Below are positions 7,617-16,203 of a stretch of DNA of 64,000 nt, one piece after another. The stretch spans positions 496,001 to 560,000 of the forward strand of contig NZ_VTPU01000001.1 of assembly GCF_008274785.1 (NCBI RefSeq), written 5' to 3'. Numbering within the stretch: the stretch's first letter is position 1; the number at the start of each line of letters is the position of its first letter. The notes beneath the pieces are model-generated. The model was not told the origin of the DNA. It made no database searches and was given only the letters and a program-made list of their open reading frames with translations. A program made the translations under genes and the position numbers. The stretch is from Halomonas eurihalina (GTDB lineage: Bacteria; Pseudomonadota; Gammaproteobacteria; Pseudomonadales; Halomonadaceae).

Positions 7617-9683
7617 TCAGACGGCCCGCCGGTTGCGGACGGGTGGCTGCCCGTCCGCATCCATTACTTTCGCGATGGCGCGAAAATCGTTGTGGTGCTG
7701 GTAGTTCGCATGCCAGCGTTGTTCGGCCTCGCCGAGTTCCTCTCCTGCACGCAGCCGTGCATCCAACTTCTGCCAGAGGCGGTATCGCTGGACCTTGTCC
7801 TGCGGGATCTCGAAGCGAGCGTGTTGGTCTTCGAGTTGCTGGGCGTAGGCCCGGGCATCGGCGAGTCGCTCTTCGTCGTATTCGAACGGAGCTGACATCG
7901 GCTCGACAGTGCGGATCTCGACGTCCTTTCCGGTGACCGTTTTGGCTTTCTTGACCAGCCGGTTGAGCTGTCCCCGCTCACGCTTGTCGGCGGCACGCTG
8001 GATCATCGTTTGCGGCATGGCGTCGGTAGCGTTGCCGTCCAGTACCGCATCCCCGATCCACTCGCCCGCGAGGGTGTAGATGCCCACACTGCTGACGTCG
8101 CGGTAGTCCCAAGCCACCTTGATTTCTTCGCCATGGAAGTCGCGCAGGGCATCCAGGAAGTAGATGCCACCGGCATAGCGCACTTCGCCGCGATGCGTCT
8201 TGCGGGTTTCCTGGGGCCGCATCAGCGAAGCGACGGTGTCTGCAGGTGCGGTCAGCGCTTCGAAGCCCTCGGCTTCGGCGGACTTCCATGCCTCCATCGG
8301 GCTTTGATGACGCAGCTTGCCGCTCTCTAGATCGCGGATCTTCGGTAGCCCCTTATGAGGCCGGTGGTTGTAGGCGTTGAGCGCCTCATTGAGACGGTCG
8401 AAGAATGTCTGGAAGTTGGGCAACTGGGCCGGCTTGAGGCCCTGAGCGATGTCCCGGCGCGAGAGCTTGTGCACTCGACCGGCGGCTTCAGGGTCCATAT
8501 CGGCGCCGATGTAGCTGGGCAACTCTTTGGCCAGGCGCACCAGGATCGACTTGTGCGGGCGCTCGATGACGCCGCGTGCCTGCGAGTTGTACGGCAGCGA
8601 GTGAGTGATGGTGCCGCCCAAGCGATCGATGACTTCATAGATGCTGGCGTTGTCGAAGCCGGAGCCGTTGTCGACGTAGAACAGATTGAACATGCCGGCA
8701 CGACTGACGGCGTCACGTAGGGCATCCAGGGTGGCCAGCGTCGACTCAGCGAGGTTAATGGCGAAGCCGACGATTTGCCGCGTCGCCCAGTCGATGATCA
8801 TTGTGACTTCGGGGCGGAAGGCCTGGCCGGTCAATGGGTTGATCACCTCAGCATCGAAGGTGTGGCCGTCGGCAACCCAGACGTCGTTGGGCCAAAGTCC
8901 ATCGGTACTGCGGCGCTTGAACGGCTGCAGTGCCTTGAGTTCACGTGGCCCCATGCGGCCCCGCTCGCGGGCCTCGGGCGACAGCTTGGCCAACCAGCGG
9001 CGCACCTGGTGAATGCTGGGGTGAGGTGGTTCGGTCTGCTCGACCAACTGCTGGTAGGCGGCTTCCACACTGGGCTTCTGCGGGCGTTGGTAGCGCTTGA
9101 GAAAGTCCCCAGCCCAGGGCGGCATGCTCATGTCGGCCTTGCGACGCTTGGGGGCCAGGCCGCGCTCTCCCTCCTTGCGGAATGCCGATACCCAGCGCTT
9201 GAGAGTTCGCTCACTGAGCGTGCGGGTCTCCGTCTTGCGGTCGTTGGCGATGGACACCCGTTCATTGAGGTATGGCGACAATTCGCCCGCCGAGGCCATA
9301 TCGACCAGGGCCTGGATCGCACGTTGCTGGCTGACCATCTGGCTCATGCGCTCGATTTCACGCACGAACGCCACGCGGGCGGCCATGACGCGGCGCTGGG
9401 TATCGGAAAGCCGACGTGTCTCGACTGAGTCTTTCTCAGGTTCGACGACAGGTTCCGGTTCGGCCTGGCCGATGGTCTGGGCGATCAGGGCGTTCTGGGT
9501 CTCGGCAGGAAGGACAGCAAAGGAATACTCAACCGCCTTGGAGCCGATACGACGCTGGGCCTCCCAGCCCGCACGATCTGCAGCCTTTTTTACGCCGCGC
9601 TCAGTACCGGGCAGCCCCGGCAAACCAGCCAGTTCCTTAGCGGTGTACCAGTTGCGCATCATCGATGAGGTCTGGCAGTTCAT
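7617..9683 (-). CDS. MuA-type DDE transposase
   Basis: 688 residues from ATG 9683, which overlaps the previous stop as ATGA; the frame extends upstream but lacks a fitting start. The N-terminal segment NWYTAKELAGLPGLPGTERG is the Mu-type DNA-binding domain that recognises phage ends or enhancer. The catalytic core shows VADGHTFD (D272), FYVDNGSGFDN (D338) and RGVIERPHKS (E374), with spacing comparable to Mu D269/D336/E392. A beta-barrel and C-terminal helical domain that contacts MuB follow. It catalyses integration and replicative transposition. Confidence 0.93.
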   Translation of the reverse strand: MNCQTSSMMRNWYTAKELAGLPGLPGTERGVKKAADRAGWEAQRRIGSKAVEYSFAVLPAETQNALIAQTIGQAEPEPVVEPEKDSVETRRLSDTQRRVMAARVAFVREIERMSQMVSQQRAIQALVDMASAGELSPYLNERVSIANDRKTETRTLSERTLKRWVSAFRKEGERGLAPKRRKADMSMPPWAGDFLKRYQRPQKPSVEAAYQQLVEQTEPPHPSIHQVRRWLAKLSPEARERGRMGPRELKALQPFKRRSTDGLWPNDVWVADGHTFDAEVINPLTGQAFRPEVTMIIDWATRQIVGFAINLAESTLATLDALRDAVSRAGMFNLFYVDNGSGFDNASIYEVIDRLGGTITHSLPYNSQARGVIERPHKSILVRLAKELPSYIGADMDPEAAGRVHKLSRRDIAQGLKPAQLPNFQTFFDRLNEALNAYNHRPHKGLPKIRDLESGKLRHQSPMEAWKSAEAEGFEALTAPADTVASLMRPQETRKTHRGEVRYAGGIYFLDALRDFHGEEIKVAWDYRDVSSVGIYTLAGEWIGDAVLDGNATDAMPQTMIQRAADKRERGQLNRLVKKAKTVTGKDVEIRTVEPMSAPFEYDEERLADARAYAQQLEDQHARFEIPQDKVQRYRLWQKLDARLRAGEELGEAEQRWHANYQHHNDFRAIAKVMDADGQPPVRNRRAV

Positions 9684-10117
9684 TCCTCTTCCCCCATCAG
9701 CTTCTTCAGCTCGCGCATGTCGGCCTTGAGCTTTTCCATCATCCGCTGGCGCTTGCCGTACTCGGCCGCTAACGCCTCGCGGCCATAGGCCACCCGGCCG
9801 CCGCGTAGATGCACTAGCCAATCGGTGAAGGCGTGGCTATGACACACCTCCTCGAGCAACGGAGCGCGATAGAGGGGGATGTTGTGTTCGGTGCGTGCAG
9901 GCGAGCTCCAGGCATCCAGCATGTGCTTGGAGACGTCGTCACCTGAGAGCCGGCTCATCTGTGCCGCCACTTCATAACGGTCGACCAGGCAGTCCTTCAG
10001 CACCCCGCCGACCAGTTCGCTGACCTGGGCGGCATAGTTGCCACTGCCTGGGGCGGGCACGACAGGAGTAGGAACTTCAAAGATGTCTAATGTCTGGGTA
10101 TCTCGGACACGCCGCAT
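9680..10117 (-). CDS. Conserved phage protein between Ner and transposase
   Basis: 145 residues. The middle contains DRYEVAAQMSRLSGDDVSKHMLDAW and PLLEEVCHSHAFTDWLVH, typical of a conserved family found just before the transposase in D3112/B3-like phages. The C-terminus is a coiled coil (EYGKRQRMMEKLKADMRELKKL-like, about residues 120-142). No known catalytic motif. Overlaps the transposase start by four bases and follows the Ner-like gene by two. Confidence 0.6.
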   Translation of the reverse strand: MRRVRDTQTLDIFEVPTPVVPAPGSGNYAAQVSELVGGVLKDCLVDRYEVAAQMSRLSGDDVSKHMLDAWSSPARTEHNIPLYRAPLLEEVCHSHAFTDWLVHLRGGRVAYGREALAAEYGKRQRMMEKLKADMRELKKLMGEEE

Positions 10118-10119
10118 GT

Positions 10120-10464
10120 CTACGCCTCCACCACACGCTGACGATGCGTATTAGCGTTAGAGCCGCTAAGATGAAGCGTTGTTGATATTGATGCGCTCTT
10201 TTCCGCACGATTCGGGCGCTGGCGGTTAGGCGTGCCATCGGCATTCCAGCGCTCTGGCCAGATCGCACCAGGGTGGAGCCCGAGTTTCTGTGCAATAGCA
10301 CGCTCAACTCGCGGGTACCGACGATGCTTTGCGTCCTTAACGGCGCTGCTGCCGATACCGAGCTCGTCGGCGAGCTTGTTTAGAGAACTGCCCCTGACGC
10401 GGAGTTGGTACTTCAACCACTCCCATCGATGTGCTGGTTCAAGAGGGACATCAGTAGCTTTCAT
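10120..10464 (-). CDS. Ner/Nlp-type DNA-binding protein
   Basis: 114 residues from ATG 10464. The segment HRWEWLKYQLRVRGSSLNKL, followed by ADELGIGSSAVKDAKHRRYP and AIAQKLGLHPGAIWPERW, is the Ner/Nlp (SfsB) family signature: a lambda-repressor-like HTH ending in the I-W-P-E/S-R-W motif. In Mu, Ner shuts down both the early and the repressor promoters, favouring lytic growth. First gene of the leftward early operon. A longer upstream start would run through the promoter and is rejected. Confidence 0.85.
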   Translation of the reverse strand: MKATDVPLEPAHRWEWLKYQLRVRGSSLNKLADELGIGSSAVKDAKHRRYPRVERAIAQKLGLHPGAIWPERWNADGTPNRQRPNRAEKSASISTTLHLSGSNANTHRQRVVEA

Positions 10465-10515
10465 AGCGTCACCTGGGTGGTGTTTTTTGGGATGTCTAAC
10501 CCGTCCTTGGTCGTA

Positions 10516-10544
10516 AACATAACCCGAACATGGGATGATGTAAA
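10516..10544 (-). promoter_or_regulatory. Early promoter of the prophage (sigma70-like)
   Basis: On the minus strand TTTACA (10,544-10,539) is separated by exactly 17 bases from TATGTT (10,521-10,516), 52 bases before the Ner-like start codon. The position matches the early promoter of Mu-like phages. Confidence 0.65.
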
Positions 10545-10631
10545 CCCATATTCGGAGTTCTGATTCCCCGTAAATGCATTCTTGCAACCCAAGTTTGGCT
10601 TTGCGCGAGGTTTCAGGTACTTGGAGAGAAA

Positions 10632-10690
10632 CGGAACTCATGAGCTACGACTCAAACTCGGTTCCGAATGCCGAGAATGGAATCGGAACC
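10632..10690. promoter_or_regulatory. Possible repressor/Ner operator repeats
   Basis: An inverted pair GGTTCCGA (10,660-10,667) and TCGGAACC (10,683-10,690) lies in the first codons of the repressor gene, with a related half site CGGAAC at 10,632-10,637 and TTCGGAGTTC at 10,551-10,560. Phage operators often occupy this place, but the assignment rests only on repetition. Confidence 0.3.
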
Positions 10691-11371
10691 CGTATCGCTG
10701 AGGTTGCTGACGGGATTGGCAATAGAAAGAATGCAGCGGAGGCGGCTGGGGTTTCGTTGTCCACGCTGAATAGGTGGATCATGGGAGAGTCAGTGCCCGT
10801 ATTTGCCGGCGTTGCCCGGCTGGCTCAAGCTGGCGGTGTTTCCCTAGACTGGATAGCCACCGGACGCGGCGAAAGGACAGCAATGCGTAACCAGCCACAC
10901 GAGGCAGGGGGCTATCGTCAGGAGGCCGACGACTTCGTATACATAGAAGAGATGGCAAGCACTGAAGAGGGGGTGCTCAGCCGTCGACATGCCGTGCGCC
11001 GTGACTGGCTGGCTGCCCAAGGCCTAGAGCCCAGCCGCCTCAGCTTCCTGGAGACGCGTGAAGACGCCATGGCGCCCACTATCCAGCCTGGCGACCTGTT
11101 GCTGTGTGAAACGTACCAGCACCGCACCGAAGGGCAGATCAAGACAGGGCTCACTCCTGGTGAACTCCCGCCGCAGGACGGCATCTACATCGTCCGCTTC
11201 ATCCTGGACAACGCCACCAACTCGGCCATTCGCCGTCTGCGCCTGGATATGGCAGGCGGGCTGATATCCATCATGGAGGCTGAGGATCACCACATACACT
11301 TGTCCGAAGCCAAACAGCTCGAACGCATCCAGATCGTTGCTCGCGTGGTTGCTTCGTGGCGCTCTCTATAG
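10640..11371 (+). CDS. Phage repressor, HTH plus degenerate S24 (LexA-like) domain
   Basis: 243 residues from ATG 10,640. The N-terminus is an XRE-type HTH (NAAEAAGVSLSTLNRWIMG) that also fits the D3112/B3 repressor class. The C-terminal domain has the S24 peptidase layout: a TREDAMAPTIQPGDLLL segment and a later QDGIYIVRF strand. The residue normally the nucleophilic serine (in DSM-P) is Ala143, and the expected lysine region reads RRLRLD, so self-cleavage is not expected. Only gene of the prophage read rightward, divergent from the early operon. It keeps the prophage silent and gives superimmunity. Confidence 0.8.
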   Translation: MSYDSNSVPNAENGIGTRIAEVADGIGNRKNAAEAAGVSLSTLNRWIMGESVPVFAGVARLAQAGGVSLDWIATGRGERTAMRNQPHEAGGYRQEADDFVYIEEMASTEEGVLSRRHAVRRDWLAAQGLEPSRLSFLETREDAMAPTIQPGDLLLCETYQHRTEGQIKTGLTPGELPPQDGIYIVRFILDNATNSAIRRLRLDMAGGLISIMEAEDHHIHLSEAKQLERIQIVARVVASWRSL

Positions 11372-11393
11372 GCGGTGCCATAAACCCCACAAA

Positions 11394-11425
11394 AAAACGC
11401 CGCTCCGGTTAGGAAACGGTGTTTT
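11394..11425 (+). terminator. Terminator after the phage repressor
   Basis: A 9-bp stem AAAACGCCG / CGGTGTTTT (one G-U pair) with a 14-base loop starts 22 bases past the repressor stop and ends in a T run (TTTTCTTATTT). Confidence 0.65.
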
Positions 11426-11439
11426 CTTATTTGCGCGTC

Positions 11440-11581
11440 TTTGGCACTGATTTCCCGCTCACCTACCGGAACGACCCTCTCTGAAACCCGCATCACTGCT
11501 GGGCTCGTTCCATGGGATCCCGTGTTTTCCCGCCAAATACCGCCGCTTGGTCTCTAGTGCCATATCTACCGCCAACCCACA
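11440..11581 (-). other. Prophage left end with repeated motifs (likely transposase-binding sites)
   Basis: The minus strand begins TGTGGGTTGGCGGTAG at 11,581. TTGGCGG recurs at 11,536-11,530 and GGCGGTA at 11,544-11,538, i.e. repeated short motifs about 30-40 bp apart, as expected for MuA end-binding sites. No gene fits here. The exact end is inferred from where the integrase reading frame is broken. Confidence 0.55.
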
Positions 11582-11805
11582 GTAGGGGTAACGTCGGCTA
11601 GGTAGCGCTTGAGCGCGGCTTCGAGCGTCATGCGCTCCGAGGCGCTGCGCTGGATATAGACGCCACGCACCATCTCGTCTTCGGTGCGGCGTGCCCAGTC
11701 CTGAGCGTCTCGTTTGGTACGGAAGGTCTTGGCGGTGGTGGGCCAGCCGGTCTTGCGGATGACGGCTTTCCAACTACCGGCAGGGGTCTTGACGATGGTG
11801 GCCAT
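11566..11805 (-). pseudogene. Tyrosine integrase, N-terminal fragment interrupted by the prophage
   Basis: The frame encodes MATIVKTPAGSWKAVIRKTG and then TFRTKRDAQDWARRTEDEM and SASERMTLEAALKRYLADVTPT, the arm-type DNA-binding domain and start of the core-binding domain of phage/island tyrosine integrases. After codon 75 (VTPT) the frame reads VGWR-stop, which comes from the prophage end. About 250-300 residues including the catalytic Arg/His/Tyr are missing and should lie beyond the other prophage end, outside this window. The gene starts 98 bases from the 3' end of a tRNA, the usual place of a site-specific integrase. Confidence 0.85.
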
Positions 11806-11902
11806 GAAAGTCTCCAGGAGGCTGAAGGATCGGCACTGTACCGAAACTGTACCCTTGGACTATGGGACTCACCAGAGATAATTCGTAAGATACTGATTCC
11901 AT

Positions 11903-11979
<77 letters not shown>

Positions 11980-12110
11980 GCATCAGCGGCTGCGTATGAT
12001 ATCGAAAGCCGCCGGCCGAGGCCAGTGGCGATTCGCTCCAGTGCGACCAAGGATAACGTGGGGCGCGATCTCGTGGTCGTATCCCGTGGCGTGCGACGAG
12101 CCCTCACCGT

Positions 12111-12129
12111 TGATAATGCTTATCAATGT
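12111..12129 (+). promoter_or_regulatory. Fur box before the IutA-like receptor
   Basis: TGATAATGCTTATCAATGT contains the dyad GATAA..TTATC and fits the 19-bp Fur consensus. It lies 78 bases before the receptor start, in an AT-rich promoter region. Confidence 0.75.
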
Positions 12130-12206
12130 CATATTTGTTCATTATAATCCCGCCCGTCCCGAAACATTCCGTTCCGTTTTGCTCAACACAATTTACAAGG
12201 CACGAC

Positions 12207-14318
12207 ATGCATTCCATACGCTTGACAGCCGGACTCGCGGCACTGGCCGGCACCCTGCCCAGCCTGGCACTGGCCCAGGAGACCACCGAACAAGACACCA
12301 TGGTCGTGGTCGGTTCGCGCACACCTTCCGAAATCAGCCAGATTCCCGGTGCCGTCTGGGTGATTGGCCAGGAGGAACTGCAGGACCAGGTACGCGCCGG
12401 CGCCGATCTGAAGACTGCGCTCGGCAAACTGGTGCCGGGGCTGGATCTCGCCCCGCAAGGCCGCACCAACTACGGCCAGAACATGCGCGGCCGCACCGCC
12501 CAGGTGCTGATCGACGGCGTCTCGCTGAATAGTTCGCGCGGCATCTCGCGGCAGTTCGATTCCATCGATCCGTTCAACATCGAGCGCGTCGAGGTGCTCT
12601 CCGGTGCCAGCAGCCTCTATGGCGGCGGCGCGACAGGTGGCTTGATCAACATCATCACCAAGAAGGGCGAGCGCGAGGGGTTCCACCTGGCCACCGAGAC
12701 CAGCATGACCTCCGGCTTCAACGGCGGCGATGACCTGAACTACCGTCTCGCCCAGTCGATCAGCGGCGGCAACGAGAAGGTCAAGGGCCGCATCGCCGCT
12801 GCCTACGAGGACAATGGCCGCCACTACGACGCCAACGGCCAGGAGATCTTCCCCGACATCGCCCAGACCGATCTGCAGGACAACCGCAGCATCGACGTCA
12901 TGGGCAGCCTCGACATCCGCCTGGCCGAGCAGCAGACCCTACAACTCGCCGCCCAGATCTACAAATCCGGCTACGAGGGAGATCGCGGTGTCTACTTCCC
13001 CGACCTGGATGCCGCCACGCCGAATCTCGGCGACGCTGGAATCCGCGACGGCTACGACTCCGACCGCGACCCAACCACCGACCGCAAGATGCTCAACCTG
13101 CAGTATCACCATGGCGACCTGCTCGGCCAGGACTTCTACCTGCAGGCCTTTCATCGCGAGGAAGAAGCCAGCTTCCAGGCCTTCCCCTATCCGGTCGTAG
13201 GCGGCTACCAGTTCAAGGCCTCCAAGCAGAACACCGATCTTTCCGGGCTCAAGGCGCTGTTCGATGCCGACCTGACCGACAGCCTGTCGCTGACCTACGG
13301 GATGGATCTGGACCGCGAAACCTTCGACGCCAACCAGATGTCGTTCGACAAGGCCGTCTCCGACGCCAGTGGCGGCCTGGTACAGCAGGATGCCGGGACA
13401 GAACCGCGTTACCCGAGCTACCAGGTCGACGGCATCTCCGCCTTCGCCCAGAGCGAATGGCAGGTCACCGAGGGGCTTAAGCTCTCCGCCGGCGTGCGCC
13501 AGCAGCACATGGATGTCGAGGTCGAGGACTTCAAGGGCGTTCCTGGCGGCGAAAACGACTATGACGCCACCCTGGTCAATGCCAGCGCTCTCTACGACTA
13601 CGGTAACGGCCACCAGAACTGGTTGCAGTTCAGCCAGGGCTTCGAGCTGCCCGACCCGGCCAAGTACTACGGCAAGAGCGCGGACGTAAGCGTGGCCGAA
13701 AACCCGCTCTCCGCCATCAAGACCGATCAGGTCGAGATCGGCTGGCGCTATCGCGGTGCCGACTGGATGACCCAGGCGGCCCTCTATTACGCCTGGTCCG
13801 ACAAGGCCGTGGAGAACGCCGAGGACCTCAGCGTCAGCGTGGTCGAGCAGAAGAAGCGTGACTACGGCTTCGAGGGCGCGGTGACCCGCTATTTCGACAA
13901 CGGCTTCGAGGTCGGCAGTACCCTGCACATGGTCCGTTCCGAGCAGAAGAACGACGAGGGCGACTGGGAAAAGCGCGACGCCCGCTATGCCTCGCTCTCC
14001 TCCGCCACGGCCTATGTCGGCTGGCATGATCCGAATGGCGAGCGTTCCGCGCGTCTCCAGGCCAGCCATGCCTTCGATCTGGAGGATGCCGAAGACCGCG
14101 AGATCGAGGGCTACACCACCCTGGATCTGTCGTTGAGTCAGCGCCTGCCGGTGGGCGAGCTCAGCCTTGGCGTCTCCAACCTGCTCGACAAGCAGTACTC
14201 CACGGCCTGGGGCCAGCGTGCGGCGATGTTCTACTCGCCCTACTACGGCCCGGAATACCTCTACGACTATCAAGGACGCGGTCGCACCTTCACGCTCGGC
14301 TGGTCAATGGACTACTAA
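12207..14318 (+). CDS. TonB-dependent ferric siderophore receptor, IutA-like
   Basis: 703 residues from ATG 12,207 (AAGG seven bases upstream), beginning with signal peptide MHSIRLTAGLAALAGTLPSL. The TonB box region is TMVVVGSRTPSEI. The plug has GLDLAPQGRTNYGQNMRGR, VLIDGVSLNSSRG, SRQFDSIDPFNIERVEVLSG and SSLYGGGATGGLINI, and the barrel ends GRGRTFTLGWSMDY. These plug segments are close to E. coli IutA, the ferric-aerobactin receptor, and the barrel shares FSQGFELPDPAKYYG with it. A ferric hydroxamate ligand is likely. It lies upstream of the siderophore operon, but a terminator at 14,344 separates them. Confidence 0.85.
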   Translation: MHSIRLTAGLAALAGTLPSLALAQETTEQDTMVVVGSRTPSEISQIPGAVWVIGQEELQDQVRAGADLKTALGKLVPGLDLAPQGRTNYGQNMRGRTAQVLIDGVSLNSSRGISRQFDSIDPFNIERVEVLSGASSLYGGGATGGLINIITKKGEREGFHLATETSMTSGFNGGDDLNYRLAQSISGGNEKVKGRIAAAYEDNGRHYDANGQEIFPDIAQTDLQDNRSIDVMGSLDIRLAEQQTLQLAAQIYKSGYEGDRGVYFPDLDAATPNLGDAGIRDGYDSDRDPTTDRKMLNLQYHHGDLLGQDFYLQAFHREEEASFQAFPYPVVGGYQFKASKQNTDLSGLKALFDADLTDSLSLTYGMDLDRETFDANQMSFDKAVSDASGGLVQQDAGTEPRYPSYQVDGISAFAQSEWQVTEGLKLSAGVRQQHMDVEVEDFKGVPGGENDYDATLVNASALYDYGNGHQNWLQFSQGFELPDPAKYYGKSADVSVAENPLSAIKTDQVEIGWRYRGADWMTQAALYYAWSDKAVENAEDLSVSVVEQKKRDYGFEGAVTRYFDNGFEVGSTLHMVRSEQKNDEGDWEKRDARYASLSSATAYVGWHDPNGERSARLQASHAFDLEDAEDREIEGYTTLDLSLSQRLPVGELSLGVSNLLDKQYSTAWGQRAAMFYSPYYGPEYLYDYQGRGRTFTLGWSMDY

Positions 14319-14343
14319 GCGCCTCGCCCGGGCGGCGGCCTCC

Positions 14344-14365
14344 GGGGACGACACCTGTCGTCCCC
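14344..14365 (+). terminator. Terminator after the IutA-like receptor
   Basis: GGGGACGAC / GTCGTCCCC, a perfect 9-bp stem with loop ACCT, 26 bases after the stop codon and followed by GCTTTGCTT. Confidence 0.6.
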
Positions 14366-14515
14366 GCTTTGCTTCCCGCCACACCGCTTGCCTTCCCCTC
14401 CTCCCTAGCCGCTTCATCAACCGGCCTTTTGCGCCTCCGCATTGCCTCTGCGTGAAAAAAATTTCTCATCCGGGTTCAGAACTCGCTGCCTCATACGTCA
14501 TCCCTGTGCTTGAAC

Positions 14516-14535
14516 AAAAATGATAGGCATTCGTA
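14516..14535 (+). promoter_or_regulatory. Probable Fur box for the siderophore biosynthesis operon
   Basis: AAAAATGATAGGCATTCGTA has the half site AATGATA followed by CATT, a partial match to the Fur consensus, about 100 bases before the decarboxylase. The remaining 14,366-14,634 segment holds no gene that I can support. Confidence 0.5.
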
Positions 14536-14634
14536 CTAACAGGTAGCCGCCTCATCTCATGGGTCTTGCAGGCCCTGGAGGCATCCGGCGCCGGGCCAAC
14601 AGGCCCGGCGAAGAGGAACGAACAAGGTGATCTC

Positions 14635-16188
14635 ATGACATCACGGCTAGAGGACAGACGAGAAGACAAGGCGAGTGGGCTCGGCACCGAGCCCGCTCCC
14701 CTGGCGGCCGATCAGCTATTCAACGCCCGACACGCCGAGGCGTACTGGCAACAGGCGACGCGCTGCATCGATCTGGTTCGCCGCAAGGTGGCCGATGTGG
14801 AGCGTCCCTTCAGCGGCGCCAGGCCCGAAGAACTCCGCGGCCACTTCGATGCCATCGACCTGAACGCACCGCTCGGCGAACTACGCCCGGCCCTGGATGA
14901 GTTGGAGCGCATCTATCTGGACGACGCCGTCTACTTTCACCATCCACGCTACGTGGCCCACCTCAACTGCCCCATCGTGCTGCCCGGCATCCTCGCCGAG
15001 ACGATCCTGTCGCCAATCAATTCCTCCCTGGACACCTGGGACCAGAGCGCTGGCGGCACCTTCATCGAGCAGTCACTGATCGACTGGACGACACAGCGCA
15101 TCGGCCTGGGCGATGAGGCCGACGGCGTTTTCACCAGCGGCGGGACCCAGTCGAACCTGATGGCCCTGATGATCGCCCGTGACCACCACGGCGCCTCGCT
15201 CGAGCGCCCGGGCGGCAACAAGCAACAGGGCCTACCGGCGGACTACCGCCAGTTGCGCATCCTCGGCTCGGAGATCAGCCACTTCAGCCTGCAGAAATCG
15301 GCGGCGATTCTCGGCCTCGGCTACCAGGCGGTGATGCCGGTGGCTTGCGACGCCGACTACCGCATGGACCCACAAGCCCTCTGCGAGCGTCTCGAGGAAT
15401 GCCTGGCCACGGGACTGACACCCATCGCCGTGGTGGCCACCGCCGGCACCACTGACTTCGGCAGCATCGACCCGCTCGAGGAAATCGCCGCCCTGTGCCG
15501 GGAACACGGCATCTGGCTGCACGTCGACGCCGCCTACGGGGGCGGCCTGCTGTGCTCGTCTCGCGAACGCCATCGTCTGTCCGGCATCGAGCATGCCGAC
15601 TCGGTGACCATCGACTACCACAAGACCTTCTTCCAACCGGTGAGTTGCAGCGCCTTTCTGGTGCGGCGCAGTGCCGACCTTCGGCACGTCACCCACCATG
15701 CCGACTACCTGAACCCGGAGAGCCAGGCCCTGGAGGGCACACCGGACCAGGTCAACAAGAGCCTGCAGACCACCAAGCGTTTCGACGCCCTCAAGCTATG
15801 GCTGACCCTGCGCATCATGGGCGCGGAGGCGTTGGGCGAGATGTTCGAGCGCGTCATCGACCTGGCCGGCGAAGCCCATGCCCATCTGGCGGCCCGGCCC
15901 GACTTCGAGATGCTGCTCGACCCACCGATGAGCACTTTGGTCTTCCGCTACCGCCCGGCGGAACTCGACGAGGCCGAACTCGACGCCATGAATGCCTGGA
16001 TCCGGGAAGCCCTGTCGCGCGGCGGCGAGGCGGTGATCGCCGCCACCCGTGTCGAGGGGCGCCGTTACCTCAAGTTCACGCTGCTCAACCCGGATACCCG
16101 CCTCGACGATCTCATCGCCATCGCCGAACGCATCGCCCATCACGGTCACGCCTGGCGCGAGGCTCAGGCCAGCGCCACCGCTTCCTGA
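14635..16188 (+). CDS. PLP-dependent diamine-forming decarboxylase (lysine/diaminobutyrate type, BibA/DesA-like)
   Basis: 517 residues from ATG 14,635 (AAGGTG upstream). A group II PLP decarboxylase: GVFTSGGTQSNLMAL binds the cofactor phosphate, VVATAGTTDFGSIDPL and WLHVDAAYGGGLL precede the Schiff-base lysine in SVTIDYHKTFFQPVSCSAF. The family includes L-2,4-diaminobutyrate decarboxylase and the lysine decarboxylases DesA and BibA. Followed by a diamine N-hydroxylase and an acyltransferase-NIS fusion, and with no diaminobutyrate aminotransferase nearby, it most likely makes cadaverine for a desferrioxamine- or bisucaberin-type siderophore. Putrescine or diaminopropane is not excluded. Confidence 0.85.
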   Translation: MTSRLEDRREDKASGLGTEPAPLAADQLFNARHAEAYWQQATRCIDLVRRKVADVERPFSGARPEELRGHFDAIDLNAPLGELRPALDELERIYLDDAVYFHHPRYVAHLNCPIVLPGILAETILSPINSSLDTWDQSAGGTFIEQSLIDWTTQRIGLGDEADGVFTSGGTQSNLMALMIARDHHGASLERPGGNKQQGLPADYRQLRILGSEISHFSLQKSAAILGLGYQAVMPVACDADYRMDPQALCERLEECLATGLTPIAVVATAGTTDFGSIDPLEEIAALCREHGIWLHVDAAYGGGLLCSSRERHRLSGIEHADSVTIDYHKTFFQPVSCSAFLVRRSADLRHVTHHADYLNPESQALEGTPDQVNKSLQTTKRFDALKLWLTLRIMGAEALGEMFERVIDLAGEAHAHLAARPDFEMLLDPPMSTLVFRYRPAELDEAELDAMNAWIREALSRGGEAVIAATRVEGRRYLKFTLLNPDTRLDDLIAIAERIAHHGHAWREAQASATAS

Positions 16189-16203
16189 TTCCGAGAGGAC
16201 TCC

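Larger units (their letters stand above)
1..11581 (-). mobile_element. Mu-like transposable prophage, early half (continues past left edge)
   Basis: The gene order c repressor / Ner / MuA transposase / MuB / accessory genes / GemA / Mor / lysis genes is the layout of Mu-like transposable phages. The repressor is rightward and everything else runs leftward from one early promoter near 10,530. The end at 11,581 is inferred: the neighbouring integrase reading frame is interrupted exactly where the minus strand starts with TGTGGG, and Mu-type ends begin with TG. Repeated GGCGG-containing motifs lie just inside. The late genes and the other end lie outside the window. No Gam-type protein is recognisable between MuB and Mor. 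Confidence 0.9.

Noticed and set aside
10120-10641. Longer form of the Ner-like protein starting at 10,641
   Set aside because: It would translate through the early promoter; the ATG at 10,464 begins the conserved Ner domain correctly.
12939-14273. Long minus-strand frame of 444 codons inside the first receptor
   Set aside because: Valine- and glycine-rich antisense shadow of the receptor; no start signal or family.
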